A DNA stretch of 28,039 nucleotides from a virus. The translations under genes were made by a program, and so were the position numbers. Below are positions 18,765 to 27,815 of the stretch, in pieces (the first letter of the stretch is position 1; each line of letters begins with the position of its first letter). Under the pieces are notes generated by a model that was not told the DNA's origin, ran no database searches, and worked only from the letters and a program-made list of their open reading frames with translations. The stretch lies in IMG/VR virus record IMGVR_UViG_3300042434_000316, positions 1-28,039 of that record. One strand, written 5' to 3'.

Positions 18765-20635
18765 TGAATCTTCACCACGCTCAAGATACTTTCGTTTGCG
18801 TTCAGTGACTGGTTGGTCCCTTGGTTTTGCAGCACCTGCAGTTCTACGGTGTCGCCAGTTGCCAGCGCCAATGAAACGGCGGCAGTAGTCGTGATAGGGT
18901 TTCCAGCACCAATTTGCGGAGCGTATGTGCCAACTATGTTGAAACCACCTGCGGCAATTCTGCTTACAGCGTATGTGCCAGCGGTTGCCCAGCCAGCAAA
19001 AGATACTTGTCCAGATATTTGATACACTCCAGGCTGGCGAATTTTGACCTTGTATGTAGCCGAATCCCACTCTAGGTTTGCGTCGTCGCCCTGCAACACG
19101 TTGCTGAATTGAATTGTCTGGAATGAGTAAGCGGCGATTGATTGCGCTGTAGTTTGACGCAGCAGTATTGCTGCGTTGGATTGGTTATTGTGCTTAAAAC
19201 CGCCCGTTATTGGCTGAATGTTCGATTGAGTCCCCGCATCAAAGACATAGACCCCATTCCAATTAGAATCCAGCGCGCCAGTTCTTAGGCAGTTTGTGGA
19301 ATTGTCGATCCAGAGTACGCCAATCAGAGACGCCGACCCATTCACACCGTCGTCGTATGTCGCAGGCGCACCGGCAACCTCGAAATAGCACCCGTGAAAT
19401 GCAATGCCATCGCCTTGGTTTATCCTCACCACGGGATAGATATAGCAGTTCGCCTTAGTGAACCCGAACACATTGGCGGCAGCGCTCTTAAACACTGGAG
19501 TGAACGTACCGTCCCAGTTGGTGTCGAACTTTGTGCCGTGAAACACATTTGAAACGGGGCGAGCGCCAGAGACATTACCATCAACGTACAAACCGCCCCA
19601 AGTACCAGCAAACTGGCCTGCCCTGAAAGAGTTGGCAAGAATGGACTTGTTGGAAAGCAGCGCGTAAATAAAAAGACCCCATCGAACACTAGCTTCAGTG
19701 GCAGTGCCAACATCCGTGATCGTAACCATCACATTGTCAAAATCACCCCACAGCGTTTCATATTGAGCGCCAGTTTGAGATGGAACTAGAAACAAACCGT
19801 CACCAGTCGTTTTACGAAGACTTGCAATCTCGACGTTTTTCATGCGCGGGTACAAATGCCCGACCACCGACACCACAGAGCGAATCGCATTGGTGTTTGT
19901 GTTGTAGATTGAAATATCGCGCAGCCCAGAATGTCCAGAATTTTCGGCAAAGGCAAAACAATCGTTACCCACCGCGCCATTGATCATTAGCGCAGTTCCT
20001 TTGCCAGCGCCAGAAAGGAACCCCGGAAGCCAAGCCGTACCATCGCCCTGCAACGTGATTCCGCTCGGCAGCGTCAATTTTCCCGACAAGTAATACTTGC
20101 CACCCGGAACATAGACGCAGCTGATGCCAGTTGATACGGCAGCAGCAAGAGCGGCGTTAAACGCGGCAAGGTTGTCTGTACCGCTGGGGGATGCTCCAGC
20201 CACAAATGCGCCGTCAGCCACCGCGCCAAAGTCCAACACGCTCACCACATCCCGCATTTTGCTCTGCGCCGTGCGCGTGACTGCGCCAGTGCCGGCTTGC
20301 AAAAAGGTTATGTCGGCAGATGTGATGATGTTCCCGTAACGCTCCCCCGCCGCAGGCGCCGAATACACCACGCTGCCGTTCTTGTTCTGCACCTGGATCG
20401 AGTAATCCGAATTGACGTACAGCCTGGCCGGCGTGCCCGCATTGACAGGATACCCGTTCAGCGTGCGCACAGGCTGGGCCGCAGTCACGGTCAGCGCCGC
20501 GTCCCAATAGGCCGCGATCGGGTTCGTGATCGGGTTCTGGTTCGCCGTGCCGATCCAGATGTAGCCGTTTTCCAGCGGCTGGCCGTCCGTGTCGGTGAAT
20601 GTGGGAAACGGGGGCTGGATGCTGAGGGCGGGCAT
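18761..20635 (-). CDS. Tailspike/tail fibre with P22-like head-binding N-terminus
   Basis: A 624-residue protein. Residues 1-110 (IQPPFPTFTDTDGQPLENGYIWIGTANQNP, PVRTLNGYPVNAG, LYVNSDYSIQVQNKNG) match the head-binding domain of P22-type tailspikes. Residues 130-480 show VLDFGAVADG and GISCVYVPGGKYYLSG, typical of a right-handed beta-helix (pectate-lyase-like) that binds or cleaves surface polysaccharide. The last about 145 residues (PGVYQISGQVSFAG, VELQVLQNQG) resemble a C1q-like trimerising jelly roll. AGGAG stands before ATG 20635. The beta-helix stretch is visibly AT-richer than neighbouring genes, suggesting exchange with other phages. Confidence 0.92.
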   Translation of the reverse strand: MPALSIQPPFPTFTDTDGQPLENGYIWIGTANQNPITNPIAAYWDAALTVTAAQPVRTLNGYPVNAGTPARLYVNSDYSIQVQNKNGSVVYSAPAAGERYGNIITSADITFLQAGTGAVTRTAQSKMRDVVSVLDFGAVADGAFVAGASPSGTDNLAAFNAALAAAVSTGISCVYVPGGKYYLSGKLTLPSGITLQGDGTAWLPGFLSGAGKGTALMINGAVGNDCFAFAENSGHSGLRDISIYNTNTNAIRSVVSVVGHLYPRMKNVEIASLRKTTGDGLFLVPSQTGAQYETLWGDFDNVMVTITDVGTATEASVRWGLFIYALLSNKSILANSFRAGQFAGTWGGLYVDGNVSGARPVSNVFHGTKFDTNWDGTFTPVFKSAAANVFGFTKANCYIYPVVRINQGDGIAFHGCYFEVAGAPATYDDGVNGSASLIGVLWIDNSTNCLRTGALDSNWNGVYVFDAGTQSNIQPITGGFKHNNQSNAAILLRQTTAQSIAAYSFQTIQFSNVLQGDDANLEWDSATYKVKIRQPGVYQISGQVSFAGWATAGTYAVSRIAAGGFNIVGTYAPQIGAGNPITTTAAVSLALATGDTVELQVLQNQGTNQSLNANESILSVVKIQ

Positions 20636-20649
20636 GAGGGCTCCTGGGG

Positions 20650-22638
20650 TCAGTCTGCGTTGGCGCCTTGCAGCGCCTCGGATTGTGTTTGGATGACAGA
20701 CATCAGCCGCTTGGCAAGCGCGGCTTGTTCTGCGCTGCCGGGTGCTGTGCGGCCAAGCTGAATCATCAGATTGCGCACTGGTGCGGACTCATACAAGCGT
20801 GCCGTGGCTCCGATGCCACCAGCCGCCGCGATGGTCGCGCCCATCGTGCCCAGCATCTCGGCCAGCACGCCGCCAGCCACGAAGGGCACGGCCTCTTGGC
20901 CCGTTGCGGTGGCAACGCCAGCCTCGCCGGCCCTGCGCGTGAGCGTCAGGGCGCGAGAAAGGCCTTCGACCTGTTTCAGATCGTCGCCACGGAAGAACAC
21001 GCCAATCTGCGGCTTCAGCCGCTTGATCTCAGCGTTGAACTTCTCGGGGCTGAACATGCGAGTTCCGTCCTCGAGCTGGTAGTAGGCTTTTTCGGCGGCG
21101 CGCGACAAGATGGCCGTTCTGGCGTTTGCTTGGCCTGCTGGCGTCAGGCTCTTGTAAAGCTGGCCCACCTCGCTCGGCTTCTTGCTGAACAGCAGACGGT
21201 CCACCACTTCTGGCGTGACATCACCAGAGCGCAGAACAGACTTCAGCGCGTTCATGTCAAGCTCGCCGGCCAGGTCAGACAGTCGCTTGTCTGCCAGTTT
21301 CCATTTCGTCACATCCCGGCGCTGGCCGGTGGCCGTGATGAAAGCCTCCATGTCTTGCTTGAGGGGGCCGTAGACGCTGGACAGCGCCTTTTCACCGGCA
21401 GTACGAATTGACGCCAGTTCAGGCGCAGAGAATGCCTCGCCGATCTGCTTGCGCAAGGTCTCGACGTTGCTAAGTCCTTGGTTCTGAAGACTTGCCTTCC
21501 AGTCTTGCAGCACGTTGATGATCGGCGTGTATTGCTCAGACCGAAGGCCTTGCAGCTCTGCTACTTTGGCATCAATCGCCTGTGTGGCTGATGGCACCGG
21601 CACTGGGCCAGCCGCATCCAGCCTGTCGATCACCTCGTTCTTCAGGCTTGAATACTTGTTGAGGTCTGCCGCCCGCTTGTTGGCCAGATCGCGCATGACG
21701 TCATCGCTGACGTTCGCCACATCCTCGGCGCCATACTGCCGCAGCAGATCGCGCGTGGCTTCAATCCTGGCCCGCTGCTGGGCCGCCCGTGTCGGCCCTG
21801 TGCCGACCAGTGGGATGCGCTCACCGACGCGCTGCGCGGCCTTGCCCATGAATGTCTCTGGCGGCATCACATCAGACGTCAGCACGGGAATTCCGCGCTG
21901 GGTGGCCTCTTCCACCGTACCAGCGACGCGAGGCATAGGGGTGCGCCGTGGCACTGCGGCAGCGCCGGCTACGCCTCCCACCAAACTAGCTCCGATCTGC
22001 CCGAGAGGCCCAGCCCCTGCTTCCTGCGCCGCCTGGCCTGCGAGGCCTGCGCCTGCGCCACCAGCAACTTGGGTGGCCGGTTGAGTTGCCAGCATGCGGC
22101 CCACTTCACGCGTCACAGGGGATGCCTGGCCCGCCAGGGTTTGAACTGTGCGTCCCAGCGCGGCCATGCCTCCAGCGCCCGCAGCGCCTGCGGATGTGGC
22201 CTGAACGATGCGCTCCGCCTCGGTCTTCGGTTGCGCTACGCCGATGCGCGTCAGAAGGTCTTCCATGGCCTGCGTCGGCATCGTGTACTTGGTGCCCAGC
22301 ATCCGGTTGACGGTGCCCACGATGGGATCGCCCACCATGCCGGCAATCGTAGCGGCACCAGCCCCCGCCAGGGCTCCAGGGATGGCACCAACGCCAGCCA
22401 ATGGGGCGCCCATCGCAGCGCCCAATGCAGCACCAGCCGCAGGAAGCGCTAGGCCGCGCGTGACGGCCCCGCCTAGGCCCGTAACCGTTGTCTCTGGGGC
22501 CTTGGGCTCCACAGCCTGCGCACCACCAGCTGCACGAATCTGAGCGACACGCGCCTTCAGTTCTGGAGCATCCGGCGCAACATCGTCGGGGATGTTCTGG
22601 ATCGTGATGCCGTCTTTGGTGGTGATGGAGTACGGCAT
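20650..22638 (-). CDS. Internal virion / DNA ejection protein (662 aa)
   Basis: The protein begins MPYSITTKDGITIQNIPDDVAPDAPELKARVAQIRAAGG, a start often found in podoviral internal proteins. Residues 53-110 are an Ala/Gly-rich hydrophobic stretch (TRGLALPAAGAALGAAMGAPLAGVG), the middle is helical with IEATRDLLRQYGAEDVANVSDDVMRDL, and another hydrophobic segment is near 595-620 (MLGTMGATIAAAGGIG). Such proteins are carried in the head and ejected to help DNA cross the host envelope. It lies between the tailspike and other ejection genes, as in P22-like phages (gp7/gp20/gp16 region). The exact counterpart is unsure. Confidence 0.8.
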   Translation of the reverse strand: MPYSITTKDGITIQNIPDDVAPDAPELKARVAQIRAAGGAQAVEPKAPETTVTGLGGAVTRGLALPAAGAALGAAMGAPLAGVGAIPGALAGAGAATIAGMVGDPIVGTVNRMLGTKYTMPTQAMEDLLTRIGVAQPKTEAERIVQATSAGAAGAGGMAALGRTVQTLAGQASPVTREVGRMLATQPATQVAGGAGAGLAGQAAQEAGAGPLGQIGASLVGGVAGAAAVPRRTPMPRVAGTVEEATQRGIPVLTSDVMPPETFMGKAAQRVGERIPLVGTGPTRAAQQRARIEATRDLLRQYGAEDVANVSDDVMRDLANKRAADLNKYSSLKNEVIDRLDAAGPVPVPSATQAIDAKVAELQGLRSEQYTPIINVLQDWKASLQNQGLSNVETLRKQIGEAFSAPELASIRTAGEKALSSVYGPLKQDMEAFITATGQRRDVTKWKLADKRLSDLAGELDMNALKSVLRSGDVTPEVVDRLLFSKKPSEVGQLYKSLTPAGQANARTAILSRAAEKAYYQLEDGTRMFSPEKFNAEIKRLKPQIGVFFRGDDLKQVEGLSRALTLTRRAGEAGVATATGQEAVPFVAGGVLAEMLGTMGATIAAAGGIGATARLYESAPVRNLMIQLGRTAPGSAEQAALAKRLMSVIQTQSEALQGANAD

Positions 22639-22639
22639 G

Positions 22640-24076
22640 TTAGAAGTCCACCGTCACGTTGCGCTGACCAGCAGCAGGTTGTGCTGCACCCCGTGGCGGC
22701 ACGGCGGCAGGTTGGTTCGGTGCCGATGGGGTACTGATCCCAAACACGTTTTCGGGGTTGAGGGCATAGTTCTTCACTACCACGCCCAAGTCCTTTTTCT
22801 CCTGATCGGCCTTCTTCTGCGCCGCATCAAGATACTGTTTTGCCAGCGTGACGTATTCCTGACGCTGCTTTGAGTCCAGAGAAAATATCTGTCCGCTTTG
22901 CAGCTTCTGAGCCTGGTTCGCCAAGCGATCAAACAACCCAGCGGTGTCCCGTGCAGTGGCGAATTCCGTCTCGCGTACCACAGAGCCGGGGTCCAGCATC
23001 TTCATGAACCCCGTGATCAGGGCAATGTCGCCAGGGCCAGTTTTTGCGCCTGCCGATGCCTGGATGTTGGAAAAAGTTCCGCTCAAATCACTGAAGACCT
23101 TGCTACGCGCCTGCCATTCCCTGCGGATTTTCTCCTCTTGGTCAAACTTCTTTTGAGGGTCAACGCCACCAGACGCCTTCAACGCCTCAAGCTGCAATGC
23201 CGCCGTTGCGGTTTCAACGCCCAGCTTTCTGGTTTGCGCGATAGCCGAGTTCGTTTGCGCTCGCGTCAACCCCAAATCTGCGGCTTTCTTTTGCAGGTCG
23301 GCCAAGACGTTTTGTTCTGCAAACTTGGCATCAACCTTCGCCTTGTCGGCTTGCGCCCTTGCAAGCGCAGCGTCTGCTGCTGCTCGTTCTGGGGCATTTG
23401 TTGCCGTGGCCTGAGCCGTAATTGCGTCTGCAACTGCCTTGTCTGATTTTGCTCTGGCCTCTATCAGGGCCGGGCCAAACATTTCAGACTGCCTGCGCTG
23501 CTCCGCGACCCTCCCCACAGACTCGACCACCTTATCACCACCAGGCAGGCCGGCCAGCATCACGCCTATGGTGCTCTGCGCCGACTTCGGGTCAATCTTC
23601 GCCAGTTGCGCCCAGGTTTCGTATGCCCTGGCCTGCTCCTCGCGGCCCGAATTGCGCTCGGCTTGGGCGCGTTGCTCAAGCAAACTGACGCCAACGTCAG
23701 GGCTGCCAACCTGAAACGCTGACAGCACCTGAGCGCCGAACCGCAGATCGTTGCCCTGCTGCTCTTTGGACAGCTCGCCCCATGACTTCAGAACCGCTTC
23801 GGCTTGATCCTTCGGAGCCAGCGCGGCCACGGCCTGATAGTCTGCGAATGTCGGGTTCTGCTTGGCCATCAGGCCATGCATAGCCTGTCCGAGTTGCTGC
23901 TGTCGATCCATGGCCTGCTGTTGCTGCGCCATGGCCTGTCGCTGCGCCGCGAGGTCCATCTCACGCTTCGCCCGCGCAGCCTCCATCTGCTGCATCGAAG
24001 CACCCAGCTTCAAGCCCTGCAGCACCCCAGCAAACGGGTCTGCCTGGGGGATAACGTAGTTGAACGGCTGGACCAT
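22640..24076 (-). CDS. DNA ejection protein, coiled-coil rich (478 aa)
   Basis: The N-terminal region MVQPFNYVIPQADPFAGVLQGLKLGASMQQ is typical of P22-like injection proteins (gp16/gp20-related). It is followed by long glutamine-rich helices (QQQQAMDRQQQLGQAM) and a helical middle with QAEAVLKSWGELSKEQQGN and AKSDKAVADAITAQATATNAPERAAADAALARAQADK. No membrane span is obvious. ATG 24076 is chosen over the TTG 15 bases earlier; a GAGGG lies upstream. The stop is one base before the next gene's ATG. The role, entering the periplasm with the genome, is inferred from family style and order. Confidence 0.85.
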   Translation of the reverse strand: MVQPFNYVIPQADPFAGVLQGLKLGASMQQMEAARAKREMDLAAQRQAMAQQQQAMDRQQQLGQAMHGLMAKQNPTFADYQAVAALAPKDQAEAVLKSWGELSKEQQGNDLRFGAQVLSAFQVGSPDVGVSLLEQRAQAERNSGREEQARAYETWAQLAKIDPKSAQSTIGVMLAGLPGGDKVVESVGRVAEQRRQSEMFGPALIEARAKSDKAVADAITAQATATNAPERAAADAALARAQADKAKVDAKFAEQNVLADLQKKAADLGLTRAQTNSAIAQTRKLGVETATAALQLEALKASGGVDPQKKFDQEEKIRREWQARSKVFSDLSGTFSNIQASAGAKTGPGDIALITGFMKMLDPGSVVRETEFATARDTAGLFDRLANQAQKLQSGQIFSLDSKQRQEYVTLAKQYLDAAQKKADQEKKDLGVVVKNYALNPENVFGISTPSAPNQPAAVPPRGAAQPAAGQRNVTVDF

Positions 24077-24087
24077 GACTTTGACCC

Positions 24088-24795
24088 TCAAGGACCGGGC
24101 ATGACCGCGTAGGACGGCAGGCCGCTGATTACACCGGGCTGAATGGGCGTGCCACCAAACAGACTACCGAAAATGTCCTTTCCGGTCTGCAACTGATACC
24201 CGCCTAACATCCCCGGAATCTGAGCAAACTGACCAAACGCAGCGCCACGCCCCAGCGCCCCGCCGGCCTGCGCTGCGCCCTGCTGTTGCAGCAGGTTGCC
24301 CACGTTCACGCCAGTGTTCATACCTGCCGCGCCCACGCGAGCCGCAGACTGCTGGCCCAGCGATGTCAGGCCGCCGAGTCGGCTGTACTGCTGCTCCAGC
24401 GCCTGTTGGAGCATCTGAGGCCGGAACTGCGCCAGCGCGGCCTGCACGTTGCCGCCACGCAGCCCACCAGTGGCCGATGCGCGTTGCAGGATCGCCTCCT
24501 CACCCTGACGGGTCAGCGCCTGAAACAGCGGACTCTGCTCGATGCCAGAGATGGCCTGCTGCTGCGCCTCTGCGCCACCCAGGCCGATGAGGTTCTGCAT
24601 GCCCTGCAACGCTGGTTGTCCGGCCTGCGTGTACGGTGCCAGCAGCTTCTGCATCTCGTCGAATTGACGCCGCTGCTCCTCAATCCCCATCTCGGCGGCT
24701 TGCGTCTGTGCGCCTGCGGCCTTGCTGGCTGCACGGGACTGCGTGATCGATCCGAGGACGGAACTCCCGGCAATCGCGACTACGGGATTAGGCAT
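24088..24795 (-). CDS. DNA transfer/ejection protein, small (235 aa)
   Basis: The protein begins MPNPVVAIAGSSVLGSITQSRAASKAAGAQTQAAEMGIEEQRRQFDEMQKLLAPYTQAGQPALQGM. This arrangement (short hydrophobic start, then an Ala/Gln coil with QFDxxQxLLAPYxxAGxxAL) is a common phage DNA-transfer protein type, similar in place to P22 gp7. GGATGRGGN-like GLRGGNVQAALAQFRPQM is also found. GGAGG lies 5 bases before ATG 24795. The C-terminus is Gly-rich. It overlaps the preceding gene's end by 8 bases. Confidence 0.88.
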   Translation of the reverse strand: MPNPVVAIAGSSVLGSITQSRAASKAAGAQTQAAEMGIEEQRRQFDEMQKLLAPYTQAGQPALQGMQNLIGLGGAEAQQQAISGIEQSPLFQALTRQGEEAILQRASATGGLRGGNVQAALAQFRPQMLQQALEQQYSRLGGLTSLGQQSAARVGAAGMNTGVNVGNLLQQQGAAQAGGALGRGAAFGQFAQIPGMLGGYQLQTGKDIFGSLFGGTPIQPGVISGLPSYAVMPGP

Positions 24796-25240
24796 CGCTG
24801 CCTCCTTTTTTGAACTCGGTCAGATAGTCGTCCAGCTTCTCGCCGTACATGCCCAGCACCTTGTGAGCCACCGAAGCCGCCGCCACAGGGCCGTGGCACA
24901 GACGCACGGCGGCCAGCACCAGTTCGTAGTAGCCGGCCCGCCAGACGTAGGATTGAGCCGATGCGTTGCCTTCGCGCTCCACGCGGTCAGAGGCTTGCCA
25001 CTTCAGCACCATCGAGCCCAGCAGTGGCGCCAGTTCGGTCACATGGCGCGAGAAAAACGTGTTTTGCGGCATGGCCACCAAGACGTTCCAGATCGTCGCG
25101 TCCAGCGCCTCGCGCCTAACAGAATCGTCATCGGCGTAGTCGTCGAACGTCTGGATGCTCTGCCACAGCATGAGTAGCCACTCCGCAGCGTCGGCGGGCA
25201 GCATCAGCGAGTCGAAATGCGTGCGCAGGCTGTAACTCAT
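24788..25240 (-). CDS. Unknown late protein (150 aa)
   Basis: The protein begins MSYSLRTHFDSLMLPADAAEWLLMLWQSIQTFDDYADDDSV and continues as mostly helices (EALDATIWNVLVAMPQNTFFSRH, GYYELVLAAVRLCHG), ending DYLTEFKKGGSDA. GAGG is 6 bases before ATG 25240; ATG 25288 or 25285 would extend it by 15-16 residues but lacks a ribosome site. The 53-base gap to the upstream stop (25294) holds no other gene. It is a virion or morphogenesis protein by position only. Chaperone-like compactness is possible; no family recognised. Confidence 0.8.
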   Translation of the reverse strand: MSYSLRTHFDSLMLPADAAEWLLMLWQSIQTFDDYADDDSVRREALDATIWNVLVAMPQNTFFSRHVTELAPLLGSMVLKWQASDRVEREGNASAQSYVWRAGYYELVLAAVRLCHGPVAAASVAHKVLGMYGEKLDDYLTEFKKGGSDA

Positions 25241-25293
25241 GGCGTCCTCAGAGGCTGCCGGAAGCCATGAACTCGGCGCGTGCATCATACCCG

Positions 25294-25629
25294 TCAGGTG
25301 ATTTCGCGTCCAGACACCCGCAGCGTCAGCGCCGTGGCCGCGCTGGCGACGGTGGAGATGAACCCGCCCGACTCCAGCGCCTGGCCCACCAGTTCCTGGC
25401 ACAGATAGGTTTCACCGGACACCACGGTGCGGTCGTCGATGACGAGGTTGGCATTGCCAGCCGAGCCGCCCGAGGTGACGAGGTTGACGGAGAACGTGCG
25501 GTTCACCGTGTCGGTGTTCGTCACCGTGGCCTTGTCGATGATGGCCTTGGCGTTGGTCGCGGTGTATTGCGTGGTCTGCGTGGCCTCCAGTTGCTTGGGA
25601 GGGACGAGGACTTTGACGGTGACGGTCAT
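25294..25629 (-). CDS. Small beta-rich virion protein (111 aa)
   Basis: The protein begins MTVTVKVLVPPKQLEATQTTQYTATNAKAIIDKATVTNTDTVNRTFSVNLV and is clearly beta strand-rich, with NANLVIDDRTVVSGETYLCQELVGQALESGGFI in the middle. This is a recognisable but uncharacterised podovirus structural type, suitable for a small immunoglobulin-like or decoration/connector fold. Start and stop overlap or abut neighbours (ATGA at 25626-25629). Role as tail or head decoration is inferred. Confidence 0.85.
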   Translation of the reverse strand: MTVTVKVLVPPKQLEATQTTQYTATNAKAIIDKATVTNTDTVNRTFSVNLVTSGGSAGNANLVIDDRTVVSGETYLCQELVGQALESGGFISTVASAATALTLRVSGREIT

Positions 25630-26402
25630 TGGAACCCCTGGATGTTGTTGGACACGGTAACGATGATGGACGGAATGCCCGGATGCGGAGCAGCGGCGGG
25701 CACGGCCAGCAGTTCCACTGACAGGTCGCTCACCGAAAACATGACCTCGACGTAATCGCCGGCCTTGAGGCTGAAGAAGTAATTGAGCGCCGAGAAAATC
25801 TCGGCGTTGTTGCCCTGGATTCTGATCTGACTGGCCGAGTCCGTAACGTCCGCGCCATTCTTGCGAAACCAGATGTAGAACTCGGCAGTTCCGCCAGCGG
25901 TCTTGTCAAGTTGGATGGACAGTTGCAGGTTGTAAATGCCGTCCGTGTCCACGTTGATGCGCGTCTGCGGGGAACCGCTCAGGAACACGCCGGATGACAG
26001 GTCCGTCGTGTTCAGCGTTACCCCGGTGGCCGTGTTGATGGTCGTCGCGGTTTGCGTGGCGGTGCTGTAAAACGACCCGTAGCGAGAGCGCTTGAACTCA
26101 CGCGGTGGCGGTGCCGTGGTCAGCAGTTCCAGCGCCGTGCGCATTTGCTCGACGGCGTCCAGCGCCTGCTGCGCCTTGGCCTCGGCTTGCAGCGCGGTGT
26201 CCTGCGCCAGCGTGGTCACAGCGTCCAGCGCCTCGGTAGCCTTCTGGTCAGCAGTGCCCGCAGCGATGGCCAGATCCACCAGCGTGGTGGGCTCCAGTTC
26301 GCGCACGTTTGAAAACAGGCGCTCGAACTGCCGCACCTGCTCATGGTCTTGCAGGAACGACGCGAGTTGATCCCGCGTGAGGTTGAGCTTCGAAGTGGCC
26401 AT
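25626..26402 (-). CDS. Virion protein with coiled coil and C1q-like domain (258 aa)
   Basis: Residues 1-45 (LNLTRDQLASFLQDHEQVRQFERLF) are helical; 50-95 form a coiled coil of Ala, Glu and Gln (QKATEALDAVTTLAQDTALQAEAKAQQALDAVEQM); 105-258 form a beta-rich domain (TRINVDTDGIYNLQLSIQL, NYFFSLKAGDYVEVMFSVSD) like a C1q/TNF-type jelly roll. Such coil-plus-jelly-roll proteins make trimers in tails and spikes. The start abuts the gp10-like gene stop (TGATG). It is probably a tail-associated trimer or an accessory receptor-binding protein. Confidence 0.85.
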   Translation of the reverse strand: MATSKLNLTRDQLASFLQDHEQVRQFERLFSNVRELEPTTLVDLAIAAGTADQKATEALDAVTTLAQDTALQAEAKAQQALDAVEQMRTALELLTTAPPPREFKRSRYGSFYSTATQTATTINTATGVTLNTTDLSSGVFLSGSPQTRINVDTDGIYNLQLSIQLDKTAGGTAEFYIWFRKNGADVTDSASQIRIQGNNAEIFSALNYFFSLKAGDYVEVMFSVSDLSVELLAVPAAAPHPGIPSIIVTVSNNIQGFQ

Positions 26403-27814
26403 CAGTACGCCAGCGCCTCGATCTGCGCCTCCAGGCGGGCAAACGACAGGTGCGCCTGACTGTCACCCCGAAACCGCTGCATACGCCAGTGGCGCATGGA
26501 TCCCTGCCGTAGCCACACCAGGCGTTTCGTGCGGTTGCCGATGGCCCCGGCGCGGATGTAGTGATCCTGGCCCCAGGCCGAGCCATCGAGGGAGTAGCTG
26601 GTGCTGATCTGCGGGTCCAGCCCCAGCGCCACGCGGCCCGTGAGCGCCACCAGTTCCAGTTCGTGGAACAGGGCGCCGCTGCCGGCGTTGTAGACGATGA
26701 TCGTGCCGAACTCCCAGCGCACCGTCTGGCCCCAATGGTCGCTGCGCGCGTCCACGAAGTGCCCGATGGCCGATGACGACGGGTCGCCGATACACCATTG
26801 GTTATAGGCCCAGACGAAGTTGCGCGCCCGGTACTGCGCGAAGCCCGTGAGCGTGGTGGTCAGGGTCGTCCAGATCGGCTGTTTCAGCGCCTCGGAAGCC
26901 GCGAGGTCGAACACCACCGTGCGGTCAGGCAGATGGACGTACAGCAGTTGGTGGTTCTTGTCATTGCGGGCTTCGAGCTTCACCCGCGACAGTTGCGACT
27001 CGGTGTAGGTCAGCAATAGGCGGTCAATCTCGTCGGTGCTGATCTTCTGCGCCGTGGCATTGGCGGCCATGTAGATGCCGGGGGCCTCGTTTCGGCCGGA
27101 GCCCATGAAGGCGATCATCTCGTTGAAGACGCAGCACGCAAAGGTGCCGATGGCGCCCTTCTGGATCTGCGCGCCGTCGATGCGCCCGAAGGGGAACAGG
27201 TCACCGCCCACGTTGTCGAACACCTCGATGGTGTGCCGGTTCAGCGCATAGACCTCGTTGCGCAGCTTCAGCAGGGCCACCACCGGGTCAGGGTCCACCT
27301 CGGATGAACCGTACTTCAGGGGGTTGACCTGCGTCGGGTCGCTCAGCTCGGTGACCACCAGGAACTCGCCGTCCGTGACCATGAAATAGCCGTCAACCCA
27401 CACCACATCGACCAGCACCGTGCCCAGGTCCGGGTCCGTCACCTGCGTGAGCGTGGCGCCATTCCAGTAGTACAACCGGCCACCGGACACGACGGCCAGG
27501 CGGTCGAACGAGTAGTCGAACGCGACCAGTTCATCCACGGGGCCGCCCACATCGCCCAATTCGGTGACGGCGCCATTGCTGGCAATGCTCACCAGCTTGG
27601 TGCCCATGACGCGATAGAGCGTGTTGCGCCACTCGATGCCGCCCCGGTCAGTGCCTGGGCCGGTGCCATCGCTCACGATCCCGTCAGCCGGCCGCAGGTA
27701 GGCATCGCTGATGCCGCTGCCCTTGGGCGTGACGAAGAAGTTGACCGGGTAGGCCGTGCGCAGGTCAGGGCCGTTGTCTGTGTAGATGCCGCTGACGATG
27801 GGGATTGCGGCCAT
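26402..27814 (-). CDS. Packaged-DNA stabilisation protein, P22 gp10-like
   Basis: This 470-residue protein starts MAAIPIVSGIYTDNGPDLRTAYPVNFFVTPKGSG, and continues with repeated beta blades (RLAVVSGGRLYYWNG, VWVDGYFMVTDGEFLVV, EVYALNRHTIEVFDNVGG), fitting P22 gp10 (472 aa), a hexameric tail-hub protein that seals DNA in the head below the portal. The length is almost the same. The start abuts the stop of the upstream partial gene. The presence of gp10, a P22-like tailspike and P22-like portal defines this as a P22-type virion. Confidence 0.92.
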   Translation of the reverse strand: MAAIPIVSGIYTDNGPDLRTAYPVNFFVTPKGSGISDAYLRPADGIVSDGTGPGTDRGGIEWRNTLYRVMGTKLVSIASNGAVTELGDVGGPVDELVAFDYSFDRLAVVSGGRLYYWNGATLTQVTDPDLGTVLVDVVWVDGYFMVTDGEFLVVTELSDPTQVNPLKYGSSEVDPDPVVALLKLRNEVYALNRHTIEVFDNVGGDLFPFGRIDGAQIQKGAIGTFACCVFNEMIAFMGSGRNEAPGIYMAANATAQKISTDEIDRLLLTYTESQLSRVKLEARNDKNHQLLYVHLPDRTVVFDLAASEALKQPIWTTLTTTLTGFAQYRARNFVWAYNQWCIGDPSSSAIGHFVDARSDHWGQTVRWEFGTIIVYNAGSGALFHELELVALTGRVALGLDPQISTSYSLDGSAWGQDHYIRAGAIGNRTKRLVWLRQGSMRHWRMQRFRGDSQAHLSFARLEAQIEALAY

Positions 27815-27815
27815 G

